NCBI GenBank assembly: GCA_035582835.1
Contig: JAYKAV010002673.1
Coordinates: forward strand, 911,825 to 975,824
DNA: 64,000 nt
Origin: Phoebastria nigripes
Lineage: Eukaryota > Chordata > Aves > Procellariiformes > Diomedeidae
Reading direction: 5' to 3'
Both the position numbers and the translations under genes were made by a program. Below the pieces are notes generated by a model. The model was not told where the DNA came from. It did no database searches and saw nothing but the letters and a program-made list of their open reading frames with translations. Positions 62,267 through 64,000 of this stretch are shown here, one piece after another (positions within the stretch are counted from its first letter, which is position 1; every line of letters starts with the position of its first letter).

Positions 62267-63217
62267 CATTTAATCAATCAAGGAACTTTTTTTTTTTTGC
62301 TTTAGGTAGAGTGTGTGATATATTTTAAAATCCTGGAGACTCCAGACTATTAGGAGTGAAGCTATCATATGTACATCATATGTATCACTGTAAAAAAGCT
62401 GAACAGTCCAAAGAGGTAAATTTAACTGTTTATAGAACATCTGTTTTAAAAGCAAACAACTAAAGCACCCACCAGGACTGAATCATACTGGAAATATAGT
62501 AAATGTGTTGATAGCAATTTCCTGTATAGAAAGAATTATTTGTACTTCCCAGTCTATAGGTATCTTTACTTAATATTATGTGTGTACATTTAGATAGACA
62601 GGAGAAATCTAAATGAGAAACTAAGTATTTCCTTTGTAATTTTTGCTTCCCAGTATCTATTTTGAAAAAAAAGCTTTATGTTTTTTTTAAGACTTGGAAA
62701 ACTCTTTTCCATGGAAGATAATTACATTTAATGCAGTCCCTTAAAATTATGCTTGTTTAAAGTAAATTAAATACGGTCAAAATTTCAGACTGAAGTTTCC
62801 ATTTGATATACGTACAGGCCAGAAACATTCTGCAACATTTATTTCTATTCTGTCCAGTACAGTGCATGTACTTTTTCTATTTTGGGAAATCTAAGATAAA
62901 TGTTCATATTAACAAAACAACCTATTAACCTCCAGCCACTTTAATTCAAAAGAAGCAACCAACTTTATCAAAATCAGGTATTAAAAGGCTACTGGAAGTT
63001 CATTTTGATGCATTTGTGTGTAACAGAAGACAATTATTAAACTTGTTATATACCGCAGAGAAGTGAAATGACATGGAAGACCTCTAAAATTCGAACTAAA
63101 TTTTAGGCATATTCTGTGACCTTTTCAGATTTCCCAGTTACAGCATTTCAAGGAGTATTTATACAGGCAGACAGGACAGTAGTTCTTATATTTCTTATAT
63201 TCTTATATTCAGGTTGC
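62267..63217. other. AT-rich stretch before the 5' end of a CR1
   Basis: No exon or repeat is recognised until the short tandem runs at 63183-63241. These are about three units of TTCTTATAT, then about four units of CAACT, ending where CR1 similarity begins. Confidence 0.5.
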
Positions 63218-63241
63218 CAACTCAACCAACTCAACTCAACT
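63218..63241. repeat. (CAACT)n pentanucleotide repeat at CR1 5' boundary
   Basis: About four imperfect CAACT/CAACC units lie directly before the CR1-derived sequence. Confidence 0.75.
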
Positions 63242-64000
63242 AGTGGTCATCGCCCTCCCAGAAGAGGACCTAGCTATGGTTTCCACTCGGCCGAAAGCCA
63301 TCGCCAGAAGGAACGTGGCGACCCAGACGGAGCCCTCACACAGCTGTCCAGGTCTCCNGCTGCAGGGAGTGCCTGAGCCTGTCCCTTGTACNGGAGGGCA
63401 GCAGAGACAACACCTGTGTGCGGTGTGACCAGGTGGATGATCTGCTCAGCCTGGTGGCAGAGCTGAGAGAGGAAGTGGAAAGGTTAAGGAGTATCAGGGA
63501 GTGTGAGAGGGAGATAGATTGATGGAGCCACACCCTACCATCCCTGAGGCAAAGGTGGCAGATGGAGGCTCTGCAAGAAGCAGAGGATCCCCTGCCCTCT
63601 TGCCACCAGGCGGAAGGAGGGGACCTAAGAGACGGCAGGGAATGGAAACAGGTCCCTGCTCGGGGTGCCAGGCGAACCCCTGCCCGGCCTCCCTCACCTT
63701 CCCAATTGCCCTTACACAACAGTTACAGGGCTCTGGAACTCGAGGGCCAGGCAAATGAGGGTGTAGATGAAGGTCCATCCAAGGGGTTGCCTAGGGTGAG
63801 GCGGCCGGCCCCACGCATTATGACTGCCTCTGCTAAGAAAAAAAGGAGGGTAATTGTCATAGGTGATTCCCTTCTGAGGGGAACAGAGGGCCCGATATGC
63901 CGACCGGACCCATCCCACAGGGAAGTCTGCTGCCTCCCTGGGGCCCGGGTCAGAGACATTACTAGGAAACTCCCTGGTCTGTACGGCCCTCTGATTACTA
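63242..64000 (+). mobile_element. CR1 LINE 5' region with ORF1, continues past window end
   Basis: The sequence changes abruptly to G+C-richer DNA encoding CR1 ORF1. The likely ORF1 start is ATG at 63276 (MVSTRPKAIARRNVATQTEP). A frameshift or internal deletion near 63345-63365 moves the frame. The frame resuming at 63361 contains CVRCDQVDDLLSLVAELREE, a Cys motif followed by a short coiled-coil-like stretch. An in-frame TGA lies at 63520-63522. The frame is then open to the window end. It includes a basic KKKRR stretch and RVIVIGDSLLRGTEGPICRP, the GDSL/SGNH esterase signature of CR1 ORF1, with VCCLPGARVRDI after it. Most CR1 copies lack this 5' part, so the element may be long. It is broken as a gene by the shift and stop. 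N bases lie at 63358 and 63392. Confidence 0.92.
63276..64000 (+). pseudogene. CR1 ORF1 (RNA-binding/esterase protein), disrupted, partial
   Basis: ORF1 of CR1 encodes a nucleic-acid-binding protein with a C-terminal esterase-like domain that supports retrotransposition. Here the N-terminal segment (63276 to about 63350) is out of frame with the rest. One internal TGA falls where relatives continue with a Trp-Ser sequence. The downstream 159 codons are uninterrupted up to the window edge, with the GDSL motif at about 63861-63875. The protein end and ORF2 would lie beyond the window. Loss of coding capacity is seen directly; the assignment rests on the GDSL block and the CVRCDQV motif. Confidence 0.85.

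Noticed and set aside
1..64000. CRISPR arrays, bacterial operons, tRNA or rRNA genes
   Set aside because: No regularly spaced repeats, no Shine-Dalgarno-led gene strings and no cloverleaf or rRNA sequence were seen. The composition and repeats are those of a bird genome.

Overview
The window looks like avian nuclear DNA, probably intergenic and intronic sequence from a macrochromosome. The evidence is repeat content. At least ten fragments of CR1 LINEs are visible, and several end in the CR1 3' terminal motif (ATTCTATGAT or its complement). Two solo LTRs belong to one bird-type endogenous retrovirus family (TGTC...GACA ends, 5-bp target duplication, ERVL-like). The background is AT-rich, with only two short G+C-rich islands. 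Single N bases are scattered throughout and cluster inside one CR1. I see no rRNA, tRNA or CRISPR array, and no long single-exon gene.

Layout. 1-4620: AT-rich DNA with a minus-strand CR1 3' end (2297-2550), a perfect 15-bp hairpin beside it (2594-2636) and a heavily decayed plus-strand CR1 (3879-4620). 4621-11364: mostly featureless, with a sharply bounded C-rich island (9085-9530). 11365-14170: a CR1 endonuclease fragment and a separate CR1 reverse-transcriptase/3' end fragment. 14171-24591: featureless apart from a G+C-rich degenerate region (21300-22220). 24592-30084: a solo LTR with target duplication, a short CR1 end, an old CR1 end and a 1.1-kb CR1 carrying many N bases. 30085-43165: unassigned DNA with homopolymer tracts and a second, older solo LTR (34774-35345). 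43166-55333: the 3' part of a multi-exon plus-strand gene. 55334-64000: unassigned DNA, two decayed CR1 pieces, and the 5' part of a CR1 (ORF1, GDSL esterase domain) that runs off the right edge.

The most informative part is 44.5-55.3 kb. Four short open segments are each flanked by AG and GT, and their splice phases agree at every junction. They end in two competing terminal exons, each with its own stop codon and poly(A) signal. Together they encode about 150 residues at a protein C-terminus. I do not recognise the family and assign no function. A 33-nt open segment at 43166 has a compatible phase and could be an earlier exon. The remaining upstream exons are either undetected or outside the window.

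Everything else that can be assigned is transposon-derived. No pathway or operon-like cooperation can be inferred.
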